64,000 nt of DNA, taken from Mycolicibacterium sp. TY81 (GTDB lineage Bacteria > Actinomycetota > Actinomycetes > Mycobacteriales > Mycobacteriaceae). How positions within the stretch are numbered: the stretch's first letter is position 1; every line of letters begins with the position of its first letter. The notes under the pieces are model-generated. The model made no database searches, was not told where the DNA came from, and saw only the letters and a list, made by a program, of their open reading frames with translations. The DNA lies in the NCBI RefSeq assembly GCF_018326285.1, contig NZ_AP023362.1, forward strand, positions 4,402,001 through 4,466,000, read 5' to 3'. Below are positions 1 through 8,619 of the stretch, piece by piece. The translations under genes and the position numbers were made by a program.

Positions 1-58
1 GCACCAGCACAATCGGCTCGCCGGTGCCGCCCCGGGCGGTGAGCAGGTCGGTCGTCAT
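1..58 (-). CDS. Alpha/beta hydrolase, N-terminal fragment
   Basis: Only the first 19 codons lie in the window; the rest is beyond the left edge. The reading frame starts at an ATG at 58 and gives MTTDLLTARGGTGEPIVLV, which looks like the first strand of an alpha/beta hydrolase just before the usual HG motif. It is divergent from mhuD with a 42-nt gap. In M. tuberculosis the neighbour of mhuD in this position is the predicted hydrolase Rv3591c, which fits. The substrate cannot be judged from this piece. Confidence 0.6.
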   Translation of the reverse strand, partial: MTTDLLTARGGTGEPIVLV

Positions 59-100
59 GGCCCCATCCTGCCTGTCGACTAGCGCGGTAACCTGAACCAC

Positions 101-418
101 ATGCCTGTGGTGAAGATCAATGCGATCGAAGTTCCGCCCAACGCCGGCCCGGAATTGGAGAAGCGGTTCGCGAACCGTGCTCACGCAGTGGACGGCCAGC
201 CCGGCTTCCTCGGGTTCCAGCTGCTCCGCCCGGTCAAGGGCGAGAACCGCTACTTCGTGGTGACACAGTGGGAGTCCGACGAGGCGTTCCAGGCCTGGGC
301 CACGGGCCCGGCCGTCGAGGCCCACGCCGGGCAGCGGGCGAATCCCGTCGCCACCGGAGCATCACTTCTCGAATTCGAGGTTGTGTTGGACGTTGCTGGT
401 TCCGGCCAGCAGGCATAA
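101..418 (+). CDS. mhuD: MhuD, haem-degrading monooxygenase (mycobilin-producing)
   Basis: This 105-residue protein has the ABM (antibiotic biosynthesis monooxygenase) ferredoxin-like fold and matches M. tuberculosis MhuD (Rv3592) over its whole length. MhuD opens haem to mycobilin and releases iron in the cytoplasm. The residues known to matter are present: Asn7, Arg22, Arg26, Trp66 and the haem ligand His75. The ATG at 101 gives the standard length. The lpqF frame opens inside its 3' end, so the two are probably co-transcribed, as in M. tuberculosis. The IsdG/MhuD assignment is firm because the sequence is nearly that of the known enzyme. Confidence 0.95.
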   Translation: MPVVKINAIEVPPNAGPELEKRFANRAHAVDGQPGFLGFQLLRPVKGENRYFVVTQWESDEAFQAWATGPAVEAHAGQRANPVATGASLLEFEVVLDVAGSGQQA

Positions 419-1745
419 GACCCGGGCTGCGCTCGCCACGGCCGGCGCAGTCATCGTCGTCTTAGGCGGCTGTAGCAGCACGCCCGCAGCCGTCGCGCCG
501 CCATCGAGCGCTGCCTACGGCGCGCTGATCGACATGAGCACCCCGCAGGGCATGCGGTCCAGGCAGACGATGGACATGCTCAACTCGGACTGGTCCATCG
601 AGCCGGCCGGGGTGAAGACGCTCGCCGCACCCGACCAGGTCGACGACATCACCTACCGGATGAAGTGGATCTGGTGGGACCGCCCGTTCAAGCTCACCGG
701 CATCGACATCGGCGCCGGACAGTCGACACTGCACGTCACCAACTCCTACGGCGTGAACCAGGACATCCAGCTGCACGTCGACGGCAAGGGCACCGTCGAC
801 CGCATGGAGGTCTCGCTGCGTCCGCCGACCGTCAAGTCCTGGGCCGACGTCGACGCGGCGATCGCGAAGTCCGGCGCGCACTACTCGTATCAGGTCGCCA
901 AGGTCGTCGACGGCAAGTGCGTCAAGGTCGCCGGCACCAACGTCGACGAGCCGATGCCGCTGGCGTCGATCATGAAAATCTATGTGCTGCTTGCCGTTGC
1001 GCGGGCCGTGTCGGCCGGCACCCTCAGCTGGGACGACAAGGTCACCGTCACCGCCGAAGGCAAGAAGCTCGGTTCGGCCGGCATGGACAACCTGGCGCCG
1101 GGTACCCAGGTGACGGTGCACGAGGCGGCCCAGCAGATGATCTCGGTCAGCGACAACATGGCCACCGACATGCTGATCAACAAGGTCGGCCCGGCCGCGG
1201 TCGACGAGGCACTCGTGGTCGCCGGGCACCACGACCCGGCGAGTCTGACGCCGTACCCGACCATGCACGAGCTGTTCTCGATCGGTTGGGGCAAGCCCGA
1301 TGTGCGTGACCAGTGGAAGAACGGCGACAAGGCGCAGCGCACGGCGCTGTTGCAGCAGGTGAGTTCACGGCCGTACGAGCCCGACCCGTACCGCACCCGG
1401 ACGCCGGCATCCAGCATCGGGGCCGAGTGGTACGGCAGCGCCGCCGACATCTGCCGCGAGCACGTCGCGGTGCAGGCCGCCGCTGTCGGGCCGGCCGCGC
1501 CGGTCCGGGACATCATGTCGAAGGTCGCCGGCATCGACCTGGACCGCGCCAAGTGGCCGTACCTCGGCTCCAAGGGCGGCAATCTGCCGGGCGACCTCGG
1601 TTTCAGCTGGTACGCCGTCGACCACACCGGCCAGCCGTGGGTGGTGAACTTCCAGCTGACCTGGCCGACGTTCAAAGGTCAGACGGCGGCGCAGTGGCTG
1701 CTGAGCATCATCAAGCAGGCGTTCGATCTGATCCCGGTGCGGTGA
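381..1745 (+). CDS. lpqF: LpqF-like lipoprotein with a serine beta-lactamase fold
   Basis: The product has up to 454 residues. A lipoprotein signal peptide ends in the lipobox LGGC at Cys31, so the mature protein should be anchored outside the membrane. The body resembles class A beta-lactamase/transpeptidase proteins: S196-I-M-K199 fits the SxxK motif, S257-D-N fits the second motif, and a KGG near the C-terminus fits the third. It corresponds to LpqF (Rv3593) next to mhuD in M. tuberculosis. The start is uncertain: TTG at 381 overlaps mhuD, and TTG at 393 would still leave a full signal peptide. Whether it hydrolyses beta-lactams or acts on peptidoglycan is unknown. Its 3' end overlaps the convergent gene by 35 nt. 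Confidence 0.85.
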   Translation: MCWTLLVPASRHKTRAALATAGAVIVVLGGCSSTPAAVAPPSSAAYGALIDMSTPQGMRSRQTMDMLNSDWSIEPAGVKTLAAPDQVDDITYRMKWIWWDRPFKLTGIDIGAGQSTLHVTNSYGVNQDIQLHVDGKGTVDRMEVSLRPPTVKSWADVDAAIAKSGAHYSYQVAKVVDGKCVKVAGTNVDEPMPLASIMKIYVLLAVARAVSAGTLSWDDKVTVTAEGKKLGSAGMDNLAPGTQVTVHEAAQQMISVSDNMATDMLINKVGPAAVDEALVVAGHHDPASLTPYPTMHELFSIGWGKPDVRDQWKNGDKAQRTALLQQVSSRPYEPDPYRTRTPASSIGAEWYGSAADICREHVAVQAAAVGPAAPVRDIMSKVAGIDLDRAKWPYLGSKGGNLPGDLGFSWYAVDHTGQPWVVNFQLTWPTFKGQTAAQWLLSIIKQAFDLIPVR

Positions 1746-2370
1746 GCACGCAGTCGCCGCAGCACGCCGCCCTGTCGCCGGCCAGCTGGTAGATCAGGCA
1801 ACAGCTGTTTCGGCGAAATGCCGGCCCTGAGCGCAGCACTCCCCCGTCGACTCGGGGGTCCGCGAGCACCGCGTCGGCCGCTTGTCGTGCCTGCTCGGCC
1901 AAGTCGGGCCGGGTCCGGCCGATCTGCTGGGCCGCACTGTTGGCGGCCGACCCGACGTTGCCCCACAACACTTTCGGGCTGACGCCGAATCGCCCGAACG
2001 CGTTCGTGAGTACTTCCACTGCGGGCGCGCCCCCGGCCGGCCGCGCGGAGACCGCCAGTGGATAGGGACCGCCCAGCTGGTCCTGCCAGGCCAGGTCGGC
2101 CAATGACCACGACACCGGCTCCCCGAGAGCGGCGGTGCCGATCATCGGCGCGATCAGCCGCGCCACCAGCCCCAGGTGCGCGACGGACGCGGCAACGCGA
2201 ATCTCGGGCTCGCCGTTGCCCATCAGCGCCGACCTGACCTTGTGCACGCGCGCGGTCAGCGCGTCGGGATCGTCGACGAGCTCGGCCATCGGCCGCCACG
2301 GCGGCATCGGCGAATCCTGTTGCCGCACAATGGCGAAGAACGGGCCGAACCCGGCCAGGTCGTCAGTCAC
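1711..2370 (-). CDS. FhuF-like ferric reductase with C-terminal 2Fe-2S cysteine motif
   Basis: From a GTG at 2370 this gives 219 residues. The C-terminus carries RRNSCCLIYQLAG followed by CCGDC, the paired-cysteine CC...CxxC arrangement that binds the 2Fe-2S cluster of FhuF-type siderophore-iron reductases. FhuF reduces hydroxamate-bound ferric iron in the cytosol. The GTG was chosen because it lies at the end of the upstream tetR frame (8-nt overlap) and the region before it does not look like protein. Co-transcription with tetR suggests regulation by it. Proximity to mhuD hints at iron or haem handling, but that is inference. Confidence 0.75.
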   Translation of the reverse strand: MTDDLAGFGPFFAIVRQQDSPMPPWRPMAELVDDPDALTARVHKVRSALMGNGEPEIRVAASVAHLGLVARLIAPMIGTAALGEPVSWSLADLAWQDQLGGPYPLAVSARPAGGAPAVEVLTNAFGRFGVSPKVLWGNVGSAANSAAQQIGRTRPDLAEQARQAADAVLADPRVDGGVLRSGPAFRRNSCCLIYQLAGDRAACCGDCVLTAPGSDRTPA

Positions 2371-2953
2371 CGGCGGGCTGTTGAACCAGCCGGCGCGCGG
2401 CCTCGGCGACGGCGGCGCGCCGGACGGCGGCGGTTTCCGGCGACAGCGGCTGATCGACGATGCGGTCGATACCGAATCCGCCCGCGGCCAATGCATAGGT
2501 CATGTCGTTGAGCAGCACCAGCAGATCCATCGGCCGCCACGACGCGTCGATGATTCCGCTCCGCTGGGCCTCGGCGATCCGGTCCAGCTTGGACTGGAAG
2601 ATGCGGCGCAGCACGTGGTCACCGAACATCCCGTCGGCGGCCTCCAGCTCGATCCAGCGCTGCAACCGCGCCCCGACCGGGTCCGCGACCATGTAGTCGA
2701 AGAGCGCGACAGCGTACGCCGGCACGTCGTCGGGTTTGAAGATCGCGTCGTACGGCGCGTCCTGAATCCACTGCTCGACGACCGCCTCGAACAGGTTCTG
2801 CTTGCTCTGGAAGTAGCTGTACAGCCGCTCCTTGCTGGCATTGGCTTCGGCGGCAATGCGATTCAGCCGGGCACCGGCAAATCCGAGGGCGGAGAACTCC
2901 GCTTTGGCGGCAGCCATGATGCGCTCGCGTGTCGCATGTCCGGCTGCTCTCAT
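2363..2953 (-). CDS. TetR family transcriptional regulator
   Basis: This is a 196-residue protein with a typical N-terminal TetR helix-turn-helix: the helices around GFAGARLNRIAAEAN are followed by SKERLYSYFQSKQNLFEAV, at about residues 25-55. The C-terminal part is helical and ligand-binding in this family, and the ligand is not predictable. It lies 30 nt downstream of the GXWXG-domain gene and overlaps the FhuF-like gene by 8 nt, so these three probably form one unit. Nested inverted repeats at 3464-3510, upstream of that unit, are a plausible operator for it. Confidence 0.9.
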   Translation of the reverse strand: MRAAGHATRERIMAAAKAEFSALGFAGARLNRIAAEANASKERLYSYFQSKQNLFEAVVEQWIQDAPYDAIFKPDDVPAYAVALFDYMVADPVGARLQRWIELEAADGMFGDHVLRRIFQSKLDRIAEAQRSGIIDASWRPMDLLVLLNDMTYALAAGGFGIDRIVDQPLSPETAAVRRAAVAEAARRLVQQPAGD

Positions 2954-2982
2954 AGCATCCGCCAGGGTAACAGCCAGCTACC

Positions 2983-3450
2983 TCACTGGTCGCGTTCGAG
3001 GAGGAAGTAGAACAGCTTGTCGTCGGTGCGCTGCCGCTTGCCGTTCATGATGCCCATGAGGGTGTCGCTGTCGACCCGCTTGAAGTGGTCGAACACCGGC
3101 TGCCCGTCGTAGACCATGGTCCCGGTCACCTCGCCGCGAAACTCGATGTCCCACAACGTCGCGCCGCCACGGCTGAGGTCCCTGTTCGAAAACAGTTGCC
3201 CCGCTTCGTCGTAGCAGACGATGGGCTCGACATCGTTGATCGATTTGAAGATCTTGCCGTACCACCGGGCCGCCTGCAGTTGGCCGTTCATCTTGTGGCC
3301 GGTGTCGAACTCGTCGCCTTTCCAGTTGCCGACCATGTCGACGGCTCGGACCGGTTCCAGCGAGGCCCAGATTTCGTCCAACTCGGCCGGATCGACATGA
3401 GCCTGGCCCCGCAGTTCGGCGAAACGAGCGCGGGCGGTATCGACGTCCAC
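2983..3450 (-). CDS. GXWXG/DUF4334 domain protein
   Basis: This 155-residue protein contains G-N-W-K-G-D-E-F (from the sequence MVGNWKGDEFDTGH), the GXWXG signature of the DUF4334 family, with a second conserved block ending in FYFLLERD. The molecular function of the family is unknown; a lipocalin-like ligand-binding role is sometimes suggested. The GTG at 3450 is preferred over an ATG at 3513 because a clean GGAGGT lies 4 nt upstream of it and because the longer frame would translate the inverted-repeat region. It is followed by tetR after 30 nt. Confidence 0.75.
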   Translation of the reverse strand: MDVDTARARFAELRGQAHVDPAELDEIWASLEPVRAVDMVGNWKGDEFDTGHKMNGQLQAARWYGKIFKSINDVEPIVCYDEAGQLFSNRDLSRGGATLWDIEFRGEVTGTMVYDGQPVFDHFKRVDSDTLMGIMNGKRQRTDDKLFYFLLERDQ

Positions 3451-3463
3451 AGGGACCTCCCAA

Positions 3464-3510
3464 GTCAGTTGGTTCGGAAACTGACTGTAATCCCGAACCA
3501 ACCGGTTCGG
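3464..3510 (-). promoter_or_regulatory. Nested inverted repeats, likely operator of the DUF4334-tetR-fhuF unit
   Basis: Between the prpR stop and the DUF4334 start lie GTCAGTT (3464-3470) paired with AACTGAC (3479-3485), and GTTGGTTCGG (3468-3477) paired with CCGAACCAAC (3493-3502). A third copy of GGTTCGG is at 3504-3510. Arms of this length and symmetry suit a TetR dimer. The sequence ends 13 nt before the GTG start. A terminator role for prpR is less likely because no T-run follows. Confidence 0.55.
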
Positions 3511-3543
3511 CAAGCCTGGATATTGACGTGCCCAGATATTAAT

Positions 3544-4962
3544 TCAGGTGTGCCCGCCCGAAGACGAGTAGGGCAAATCGGTGCTGCTGTGCCGGTCGAC
3601 CTGCACGGGACGACCGACGTAGGGAAAGGCCCGCTGCGGGCAGGCAGGGCGGTCACAGATCTTGCAGCCCGCACCGATCGGAATCGCGGCCTCAGGGTCG
3701 GCCAGATCGATGCCGGCGGAATAGATCAACTTGTCGGCGTGCGCCAGGTCGCAACCGAGACCGATGGCGAAACGCTTCCGCGGCCCCCGGAACCGACTTG
3801 GGGCCGACGTCGTCGTGCGCGCGATCCAGAAATACGACCGCCCGTCGGGCATCTGCGCCACCTGGGTGATGAACTCCCCGGGTCTCGCGAAGGCCTGGTG
3901 CACCACCCACAACGGGCAGTTGCCACCGACCCGGGAGAAATGAAAGGCAGTGGCGGACTGACGTTTCGAGATGTTGCCCGCGCTGTCGGTGCGCACGAAG
4001 ATGAAGGGCACACCCCTGGCTTCGGGGCGCTGCAGCGTCGAGAGCCGATGGCATACGGTCTCGAATCCGACCTCGAACCGGCGCGCCAACTGGTCGATGT
4101 CATACCGCAGTTCCTCGGCCGCCGCCAGGAACAGCCGGTACGGCATCAACAGCGCGCCGGCGAAGTAGTTCGCCAACCCGATCTGCGCGACTTCCCTTGC
4201 CTCGGCGCTCAGTTGGTCGTCGGCGGCCACCAGCGCCGCGATCAGGTCGGCATACATCAACAGCGCCAGCTGGGTGGCCAGCTGGAATGCGCGCTGCCCC
4301 GGGTGCAGCCACCGGGCCACGTAGAGAACGCCGACGTCCTCGCGGTACAAGCGTTTGGCATTGGGCCCCAACACCTCCCCGTCGTCGATGACCACACTGA
4401 TGCCGAGCTCTGCGGTCAGCAAGTCGGCCAGTTGGGCATCCAAACCGCCGAGCCGCATAGCGAACCGGCCGAACAACGATTCGGCCGCGGCGTCCAGTTC
4501 ACCGACGTGGTTCTTCCGGTCGTAGAAGAAGTCCCGGACTTCTTCGAACGGCATCGGCTGCGGCAACGGCGCCGACGCGTCGACGGTGGCGCGGGTGTGC
4601 ATGGCGTCGAGTTCGGTTGTGGCATCGAACAATCGGCGGTTCATGCTGACCAGCATCTGACCGACCGCCGGCATTCTCGCCACCAGTTCCTCGATCTGGC
4701 CGGCCGTCGCCGAGGTGTCGGCGAGGATCTCGCGCAGGTCGGAAACCAGCCGCGCGTCCGATTCGGGCGCGAAGTAGTTGGTCGGCAGATCGAAGCGCTC
4801 CGCCAAGGTGAGCAGCACCGGTACCGTCACCGGGCGCTGGTCGTTCTCCAGCTGGTTGACGTAGCTCGTCGACAAACCCAGGACGCGCGCCAGCGCGACC
4901 TGCGTCAGGCCCTGTTCCTCGCGCAGCCGTCGCAGACGGGCGCCCACGAATGTCTTTGCCAC
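3544..4962 (-). CDS. prpR: PrpR, XRE/ScfR-family regulator of the methylcitrate cycle
   Basis: This 472-residue regulator has an N-terminal Cro/CI helix-turn-helix (about residues 9-60, LRRLREEQGLTQVALARVLG), an IrrE-like central region, and a C-terminal short-chain-fatty-acyl regulator domain rich in cysteine, including GCKICDRPACPQRAFPY. It matches mycobacterial PrpR (Rv1129c), which activates prp genes when cells use propionate or cholesterol; family members bind an iron-sulfur cluster through C-terminal cysteines. It is divergent from prpD across about 120 bp containing three CGCAAA elements. The ATG at 4962 gives the expected full HTH. Confidence 0.93.
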   Translation of the reverse strand: MAKTFVGARLRRLREEQGLTQVALARVLGLSTSYVNQLENDQRPVTVPVLLTLAERFDLPTNYFAPESDARLVSDLREILADTSATAGQIEELVARMPAVGQMLVSMNRRLFDATTELDAMHTRATVDASAPLPQPMPFEEVRDFFYDRKNHVGELDAAAESLFGRFAMRLGGLDAQLADLLTAELGISVVIDDGEVLGPNAKRLYREDVGVLYVARWLHPGQRAFQLATQLALLMYADLIAALVAADDQLSAEAREVAQIGLANYFAGALLMPYRLFLAAAEELRYDIDQLARRFEVGFETVCHRLSTLQRPEARGVPFIFVRTDSAGNISKRQSATAFHFSRVGGNCPLWVVHQAFARPGEFITQVAQMPDGRSYFWIARTTTSAPSRFRGPRKRFAIGLGCDLAHADKLIYSAGIDLADPEAAIPIGAGCKICDRPACPQRAFPYVGRPVQVDRHSSTDLPYSSSGGHT

Positions 4963-4996
4963 TGCCGCGAGCCTAACCCCCGCGGCTTACACAAAG

Positions 4997-5036
4997 TTCG
5001 CAAACTACAACCACCAAGGACGCAAAATTACGCAAA
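4997..5036. promoter_or_regulatory. Three CGCAAA elements in the prpR-prpD intergenic region
   Basis: CGCAAA occurs at 4999-5004, 5021-5026 and 5031-5036, in the contexts TTCGCAAAC, GACGCAAAA and TACGCAAAT, all on the plus strand. RamB/PrpR regulators are known to bind short sites related to TTTGCAAA, so these are candidate PrpR sites serving both divergent promoters. The region is clearly more AT-rich than its surroundings. The match to a consensus is by eye. Confidence 0.5.
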
Positions 5037-5081
5037 TACAGGGTCTTTCCGGCTCGCGATCAGCTGCGTAGCGTGCGAATC

Positions 5082-6587
5082 ATGCAGACACACGAGGTAC
5101 GCACCCGACGCAGCGCGGAGGAATTCCCCCGCTCGGAACACCTGGCGTGGAAGATCGCGGAGGTGGCCGCCGATCCGGTCGACGTGACGCCCGAAGTCGA
5201 GGCGATGGTCGTCAACCGGATCATCGACAACGCCGCGGTCTCGGCCGCATCGGTGATCCGGCGTCCCGTCACCGTCGCCCGGACCCAGGCACAGGCGCAC
5301 CGCACGCCGCGCGGTGCCACGGTATTCGGCATCGACGGCACCTACTCGCCCGAGTGGGCCGCCTGGGCCAACGGGGTGGCCGTCCGCGAACTCGACTTCC
5401 ACGACACCTTCCTGGCCGCCGAGTACTCGCACCCGGGGGACAACATCCCGGCCCTGGTCGCGGTGGCCCAGCAGCTCGACGTCCGCGGCGCCGACCTGAT
5501 CCGCGGCATCGCCACCGCATACGAGGTGCAGATGGACCTGGTCCGCGGAATCTGCCTGCACGAACACAAGATCGACCACGTCGCGCACCTCGGCCCGTCC
5601 GTCGCCGCCGGCCTCGGCACCATGCTCCGGCTGGACCCCGAGACCATCTATGCCGCGGTCGGCCAGGCGCTGCACCTCACCACCGCCACCCGCCAGTCCC
5701 GCAAGGGTCTGATCTCCAGCTGGAAGGCCTACGCCCCAGCGCTGGCCGGCAAGGTCGCGATCGAGGCCGTGGACCGTGCCATGCGCGGTGAAGGCTCCCC
5801 CGCCCCCATCTGGGAAGGCGAGGACGGCGTCATCGCCTGGCTGTTGTCCGGGCCCGAGCACACCTATCGGGTGCCGCTGCCCGGCCCCGGTGAACCCAAG
5901 CTGGCCATCCTGGACAGCTACACCAAGGAACACAGCGCCGAGTACCAGAGCCAGGCCCCCATCGACCTGGCGCGCCGGATGCGTTCGCGGATCGGCGATG
6001 TCGACCAGATCGCCACCATCGTGCTGCACACCAGTCACCACACGCACGTCGTGATCGGCACCGGCTCGAACGATCCGCAAAAGTTCGACCCGGATGCAAC
6101 ACGGGAAACCCTGGATCACTCGGTGATGTACATCTTCGCGGTCGCACTGCAGGACGGTGAGTGGCACCACGAACGGTCGTACGCGCCCGAGCGCGCCCGC
6201 CGGCCGGACACCATCGAGCTGTGGCACAAGATCTCGACCGTCGAGGACCCGGAGTGGACCCGCCGCTACCACTCGAATGACCCGGCGGAGAAGGCGTTCG
6301 GCGCCCGGGCCGTGGTGACGCTCAAGAGCGGCGAGGTGATCGTCGACGAGCTGGCCGTGGCCGACGCGCACCCGCTCGGCGCGCGTCCGTTCGGGCGTGA
6401 GCAGTACCGCGACAAGTTCACCACGCTCGCCGAAGGCGTCGTCGCCCCTGCCGAGCAGGACCGGTTCCTGGCCGTGGTCGACGGCCTTGCGGCCATGAAG
6501 CCGGGCAGCCTCGGCGCCCTCAACGTGCGCGTCGACCAGGTCGTGCTGGACAAGGCGCCCACGATCCCGTCGGGGATTTTCCGATGA
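5082..6587 (+). CDS. prpD: 2-methylcitrate dehydratase
   Basis: This 501-residue MmgE/PrpD protein converts 2-methylcitrate to 2-methyl-cis-aconitate, the second step of the methylcitrate cycle for propionyl-CoA removal. The N-terminal [21 protein letters not shown] and the later [19 protein letters not shown] blocks are characteristic of actinobacterial PrpD. The ATG at 5082 was chosen over a GTG at 5073 because known mycobacterial proteins start with a similar short lead. It is the first gene of the operon prpD-prpB-prpC-pyc, with a 4-nt ATGA overlap to prpB. Confidence 0.94.
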   Translation: MQTHEVRTRRSAEEFPRSEHLAWKIAEVAADPVDVTPEVEAMVVNRIIDNAAVSAASVIRRPVTVARTQAQAHRTPRGATVFGIDGTYSPEWAAWANGVAVRELDFHDTFLAAEYSHPGDNIPALVAVAQQLDVRGADLIRGIATAYEVQMDLVRGICLHEHKIDHVAHLGPSVAAGLGTMLRLDPETIYAAVGQALHLTTATRQSRKGLISSWKAYAPALAGKVAIEAVDRAMRGEGSPAPIWEGEDGVIAWLLSGPEHTYRVPLPGPGEPKLAILDSYTKEHSAEYQSQAPIDLARRMRSRIGDVDQIATIVLHTSHHTHVVIGTGSNDPQKFDPDATRETLDHSVMYIFAVALQDGEWHHERSYAPERARRPDTIELWHKISTVEDPEWTRRYHSNDPAEKAFGARAVVTLKSGEVIVDELAVADAHPLGARPFGREQYRDKFTTLAEGVVAPAEQDRFLAVVDGLAAMKPGSLGALNVRVDQVVLDKAPTIPSGIFR

Positions 6588-7504
6588 GCGCCGGCCTGCT
6601 CGGCTCGCGGGTCTCGGCCGCCGACAAGCGGGTGGCGTTGCGGACGGCACTGAATTCCGGCCGGCTGCAACGCTATCCGGGCGCATTCTCGCCACTGGTG
6701 GCGAAGCTGGTGTCAGAGATCGGCTTCGAGGGGGTCTACGTCTCGGGCGCGGTGCTGTCGGCCGACCTGGGCCTGCCCGATATCGGGCTGACCACCTTGA
6801 CCGAGGTGGCCGCCCGCAGCGCCCAGATCGCCGCGGCCACCGACCTGCCCACCCTGGTGGACGCCGACACCGGCTTCGGCGAGCCGATGAGCGCCGCACG
6901 CACCATCACGATCCTGGAGGATGCCGGGCTGGCCGGCTGCCATCTGGAGGACCAGGTGAACCCCAAGCGCTGTGGCCACCTCGACGGTAAGGCAGTCGTG
7001 CCGGCCACCGAGATGATCAAGCGACTGCGTGCCGCGGTCGCCGCTCGCCGGGACCCCAACTTCGTCATCTGTGCGCGCACTGATGCCGCCGGAATCGAGG
7101 GCATCGCCGCGGCCATCGACCGGGCCAAGGCCTACGCCGATGCCGGCGCCGACCTGATCTTCACCGAAGCACTGTCCACCCCAAGGGAATTCGAGCAGTT
7201 CCGGGCAGCGGTCGACACTCCCCTGCTGGCCAACATGACCGAGTTCGGCAAGTCGGAACTCGTGACGGCCCAGCGGTTGTCAGACATCGGCTACAACCTG
7301 GTGATCTACCCGGTCACCACGCTGCGTCTGGCGATGCACGCGGTCGAGATGGGCCTGCGCGAAATCCACACCGCCGGAACCCAGGCCGGCCTGCTCGGCC
7401 AGATGCAACACCGCAGCCGGCTGTACGAGTTGCTGCGCTATGCCGAATACAACCAATTCGATTCCGACATCTTCAATTTCACCCTCCAGGACGTGAAATC
7501 ATGA
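6584..7504 (+). CDS. prpB: 2-methylisocitrate lyase
   Basis: This is a 306-residue member of the isocitrate lyase/PEP mutase superfamily. It shows the metal-binding block DADTGFGE (residues 93-100) and the active-site KRCGH with Cys130, the PrpB form of the motif, where glyoxylate-cycle isocitrate lyase has KKCGH. It splits methylisocitrate into succinate and pyruvate. H37Rv lacks a separate prpB and uses isocitrate lyase, so a dedicated gene fits a fast-growing mycobacterium. Translation is coupled on both sides by ATGA overlaps with prpD and prpC. Confidence 0.94.
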   Translation: MSAGLLGSRVSAADKRVALRTALNSGRLQRYPGAFSPLVAKLVSEIGFEGVYVSGAVLSADLGLPDIGLTTLTEVAARSAQIAAATDLPTLVDADTGFGEPMSAARTITILEDAGLAGCHLEDQVNPKRCGHLDGKAVVPATEMIKRLRAAVAARRDPNFVICARTDAAGIEGIAAAIDRAKAYADAGADLIFTEALSTPREFEQFRAAVDTPLLANMTEFGKSELVTAQRLSDIGYNLVIYPVTTLRLAMHAVEMGLREIHTAGTQAGLLGQMQHRSRLYELLRYAEYNQFDSDIFNFTLQDVKS

Positions 7505-8619
7505 CCACTCAACCGCCCCACATCCACAAGGGTCTGGCCGGTGTCGTCGTCGACACCACCGCCATCTCCAAAGTCGTGCCCGAGACCAACAGCCTGACCT
7601 ACCGGGGCTATCCGGTACAGGATCTGGCGACGCACTGCACGTTCGAGCAGGTGGCCTACCTGCTGTGGCACGGCGAGCTGCCGACCGAACACGAACTCGC
7701 GATGTTCTGCCAGCGCGAGCGGGCGTCCCGGCGGATCGACCGGTCGATGTACTCGCTGCTGGCCAAGCTGCCCGAGAGCTGCCACCCGATGGACGTGGTC
7801 CGCACCGCGATCAGCTACCTCGGCGCCGAGGATCCGGAAGAGGACGACAGCACGACTCCCGCCAACTACGCCAAGTCACTGCGCATGTTCGCCGTCCTGC
7901 CGACGATCGTCGCCGCCGATATCCGCCGACGGCAAGGACTTTCGCCCATCCAACCGCACAGTCAGCTGGGATACGCCGAGAACTTCCTGAACATGTGCTT
8001 CGGATCGGTCCCCGAACCGGCGATCGTCGTCGCGTTCTCCCAGTCCATGGTGCTGTATGCCGAGCACAGCTTCAACGCGTCCACGTTCGCCGCCCGGGTG
8101 GTGACCTCCACGCAGTCGGACATCTACAGCGCGGTGACCGCCGCCATCGGCGCCCTCAAAGGCTCGCTGCACGGCGGCGCCAACGAGGCCGTCATGCACG
8201 ACATGCTGGAGATCGGCTCGGCCGCGAACGCCCCGAAGTGGTTGCACGGCAAGTTGTCTCGCAAAGAGAAGGTGATGGGCTTCGGACACCGCGTCTACAA
8301 GAACGGTGACTCTCGGGTGCCGACGATGAAGGCTGCGCTCGACCGGGTGGTGGCAGCCCGCGGCGGCCAGCGGTGGCTGGACATCTACACCGTGCTGGAG
8401 CGCGAGATGTTCACCGCCACCAGGATCAAGCCGAACCTCGACTTCCCCACCGGGCCGGCCTACTACCTCATGGGTTTCGACATCCCGGTCTTCACACCGC
8501 TTTTCGTGATGGCCCGCATCGTGGGCTGGACCGCACACATCATGGAACAAGCGGCGTCGAACGCACTGATCCGTCCCCTGAGTGAATACTCGGGCCAACC
8601 ACAACGTTCCATTGCCTGA
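7501..8619 (+). CDS. prpC: 2-methylcitrate synthase
   Basis: This 372-residue citrate-synthase-family enzyme condenses propionyl-CoA with oxaloacetate, the entry step of the cycle. The two catalytic histidine blocks are visible as SLHGGANEAV and the signature GFGHRVYKNGDSR. The N-terminal HKGLAGVVVDTTAISKV and the length are typical of PrpC rather than the larger GltA. The start overlaps prpB by 4 nt. The end overlaps pyc by 8 or 38 nt depending on the pyc start. Confidence 0.94.
   Translation: MTTQPPHIHKGLAGVVVDTTAISKVVPETNSLTYRGYPVQDLATHCTFEQVAYLLWHGELPTEHELAMFCQRERASRRIDRSMYSLLAKLPESCHPMDVVRTAISYLGAEDPEEDDSTTPANYAKSLRMFAVLPTIVAADIRRRQGLSPIQPHSQLGYAENFLNMCFGSVPEPAIVVAFSQSMVLYAEHSFNASTFAARVVTSTQSDIYSAVTAAIGALKGSLHGGANEAVMHDMLEIGSAANAPKWLHGKLSRKEKVMGFGHRVYKNGDSRVPTMKAALDRVVAARGGQRWLDIYTVLEREMFTATRIKPNLDFPTGPAYYLMGFDIPVFTPLFVMARIVGWTAHIMEQAASNALIRPLSEYSGQPQRSIA

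Noticed and set aside
3085..5187. 700-codon plus-strand open frame over prpR
   Set aside because: It is fully antisense to a well-supported regulator. Its composition is Arg/Gln/His/Val-rich, as expected from the complement of a high-GC gene, and it matches no family.
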